Shown: one piece after another, positions 34,381-35,452 of the stretch
Layout: the number at the start of each line of letters is the position of its first letter
Position numbering within the stretch: position 1 is the first letter of the stretch
NCBI GenBank assembly: GCA_029856105.1
Contig: JAHQWH010000098.1
Coordinates: 1 to 35,452 of the forward strand
Direction of reading: 5' to 3'
Source: Promethearchaeia archaeon
GTDB lineage: Archaea; Asgardarchaeota; Lokiarchaeia; Sigyniarchaeales; SOKP01
Length of the DNA stretch: 35,452 nucleotides
Program-made: the position numbers and the translations under genes
The notes under the pieces: generated by a model
Told to the model about the DNA's origin: nothing
The model's input: only the letters and a program-made list of their open reading frames with translations
Databases searched by the model: none

Positions 34381-35452
34381 ATGTCGAGTGTAGGAAAACC
34401 ATCAGGAAGTAATGTTACTTTTTCAAAGGGCATAATCATAGCGTTTTTCACGGTTTTTCTCATAATCTATGGTATTTTTATTACTAATTTCATCGAATTT
34501 TATCCTTTGTATAATCCGGGCGAAGCTCTCCCATTTTTTATAAGTTATATCCCCCTTGTTTGTTACATTGGAGCGATATTTTTAGGATTTGGCCTAGTAA
34601 TTTTTATTAGAAATACAACTATTCAAAAATCAAGAGAAATACAATCTCGCAAAAAAGTGAAAACGGGGACTGCGTATAAAGAGGCTTTGTTTTTAGTAAT
34701 TTTTATCTTTTCATTTATACCTTTATTTGGCTCAATACTCGATTCGGGGAAAAATGATCAAAATTTCTCTGTTTATAATAGTGAATGGAATGGTGCAACC
34801 GATTTTAAGAGCACTATTGAACTTGAAGGTTATGATGTAATGACTATTCAATCCAGCTTGAGCGCCACAGAAAGACTAAATAAATCTATTTTGTTGATTC
34901 TATTAGGGCCTAATCAATTTTATAATCCGGTATTTGAGATACCATATTTCATTGATTTTTTTGATAGCGATATAAAAAATTCGTTGTTTATATGTCACGA
35001 CCATGGAAGCACGAGCACGCTCTTATGGGAAATTTTTATTGCAAGTGCAATAGATCCAGATCTTCAAGGAGCCGTACCCGTTACGATATTTCCTAACGGT
35101 ATATTACGTGATAACCTCTCATACGATACTCGTCCAGATTTTCCAGTAATAAGGTCGTTCTCGCCCCATCCTACTACTGTGGGAATTAGCGATGTTATTC
35201 TCTCCCAAGCGTCTTGTGTTGTTGGAGGTCCGTTTATTTCCTATTTTGGATGGGATTTAGTTGGTTCTAGTTCTGATTATGGATATGTTGACAAAAATAA
35301 CGACCACATGTATAGTTTTGAATATGATTATGTTGATTTAAGTATGGTAGCAGGAATAATCCCTGGATTTCCTGCTAGATGGCCACTTGGTGGTTATTCA
35401 CAAGGGGTTTTTATGGCTAAAGATGCTGGAAATTCAAGAGTTTTCTTATCAG
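34381..35452 (+). CDS. DUF4350-like membrane protein, C-terminally cut by the window edge
   Basis: The frame is open from ATG 34381 to the window end, giving 357 codons so far. Three hydrophobic segments (about 18-40, 52-78, 98-118) precede an extracytoplasmic domain. This domain has EWNGATDFKSTIELEGYDV, then LLILLGPNQFYNPVFEIPYFIDFF, and CHDHGSTSTLLWEIF. That order, a short element with a YDV-type strand, a [IV]LGP strand, a helix and then a Gly/Ser turn, matches DUF4350, a Rossmann-like ThuA/GATase-like domain found beside MoxR, DUF58, DUF4129 and transglutaminase genes. It lies 55 bp after the DUF4129-like gene in the same direction and probably continues the operon. The stop codon and further genes are off the edge. 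The function of the family is unknown. Confidence 0.75.
   Translation, partial: MSSVGKPSGSNVTFSKGIIIAFFTVFLIIYGIFITNFIEFYPLYNPGEALPFFISYIPLVCYIGAIFLGFGLVIFIRNTTIQKSREIQSRKKVKTGTAYKEALFLVIFIFSFIPLFGSILDSGKNDQNFSVYNSEWNGATDFKSTIELEGYDVMTIQSSLSATERLNKSILLILLGPNQFYNPVFEIPYFIDFFDSDIKNSLFICHDHGSTSTLLWEIFIASAIDPDLQGAVPVTIFPNGILRDNLSYDTRPDFPVIRSFSPHPTTVGISDVILSQASCVVGGPFISYFGWDLVGSSSDYGYVDKNNDHMYSFEYDYVDLSMVAGIIPGFPARWPLGGYSQGVFMAKDAGNSRVFLS

Overview
This window looks like chromosomal DNA from an Asgard archaeon, most likely Lokiarchaeia-like. That assignment is inference, because no 16S rRNA or phylogeny is available. Four things point to it. The DNA is very AT-rich. The information-processing genes are archaeal: MCM, a GINS-like subunit, topoisomerase VI A and B, and a fused archaeal CoaBC. 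A stand-alone Rab/Ras-type small GTPase, an HDAC-family deacetylase and a proline-rich coiled-coil zinc-ribbon protein are typical of Asgard genomes. Starts include GTG and TTG, several with GGTG-type ribosome binding sites. I found no tRNA, rRNA, insertion sequence or CRISPR array.

Layout. (a) 1-217, minus: the N-terminus of a glycyl radical enzyme, running off the left edge. (b) 540-6378, plus: a tight three-gene operon of MoxR AAA+ ATPase, coiled-coil VWA/MIDAS protein, and a large protein with an N-terminal SWIM-like zinc finger; this parallels the E. coli YehL/YehP/YehQ set. (c) 6611-7819: a short DUF885-like zinc peptidase with a hairpin plus T-run terminator. (d) 7941-8301: two direct copies, 211 bp apart, of a unit of about 150 bp. 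Each copy has an AT-rich promoter-like segment, a GTGA ribosome binding site, an intact 9-codon ORF, and a hairpin with a T-rich tail. This is the least explained element in the window. (e) 8451-9734: coaBC. (f) 9927-15748: the operon top6B-top6A-small helical protein-pyrE; Top6B is strongly enlarged. (g) 15788-22100: GINS-like gene (minus), a giant membrane HEAT-repeat protein, and MCM. (h) 22420-23742: rubrerythrin convergent with a VIT1/CCC1 metal transporter. (i) 23900-27627: zinc MDR dehydrogenase, small GTPase (minus), HDAC-like deacetylase, proline-rich coiled-coil zinc-ribbon protein. (j) 27814-35452: a membrane/surface operon of a transglutaminase-fold protein with Ig-like repeats, a membrane DUF4129-like protein, a soluble DUF4129-like paralogue, and a DUF4350-like membrane protein running off the right edge.

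How they work together. Region (f) makes a type IIB topoisomerase, and (g) contains two parts of the archaeal CMG replicative helicase. Region (h) fits iron handling and peroxide defence. Region (j) looks like the bacterial/archaeal TgpA (transglutaminase-DUF4129)/DUF4350/MoxR/DUF58 neighbourhood, but with TgpA split into separate proteins and with both the catalytic Cys and His of the transglutaminase replaced. Regions (b) and (j) may each be a MoxR-type remodelling system, the second with its MoxR and DUF58 genes, if present, beyond the edge. The best candidates for something undescribed are the duplicated micro-ORF units, the inactive split transglutaminase operon, the enlarged topoisomerase VI B, and the MoxR-VWA-SWIM operon.
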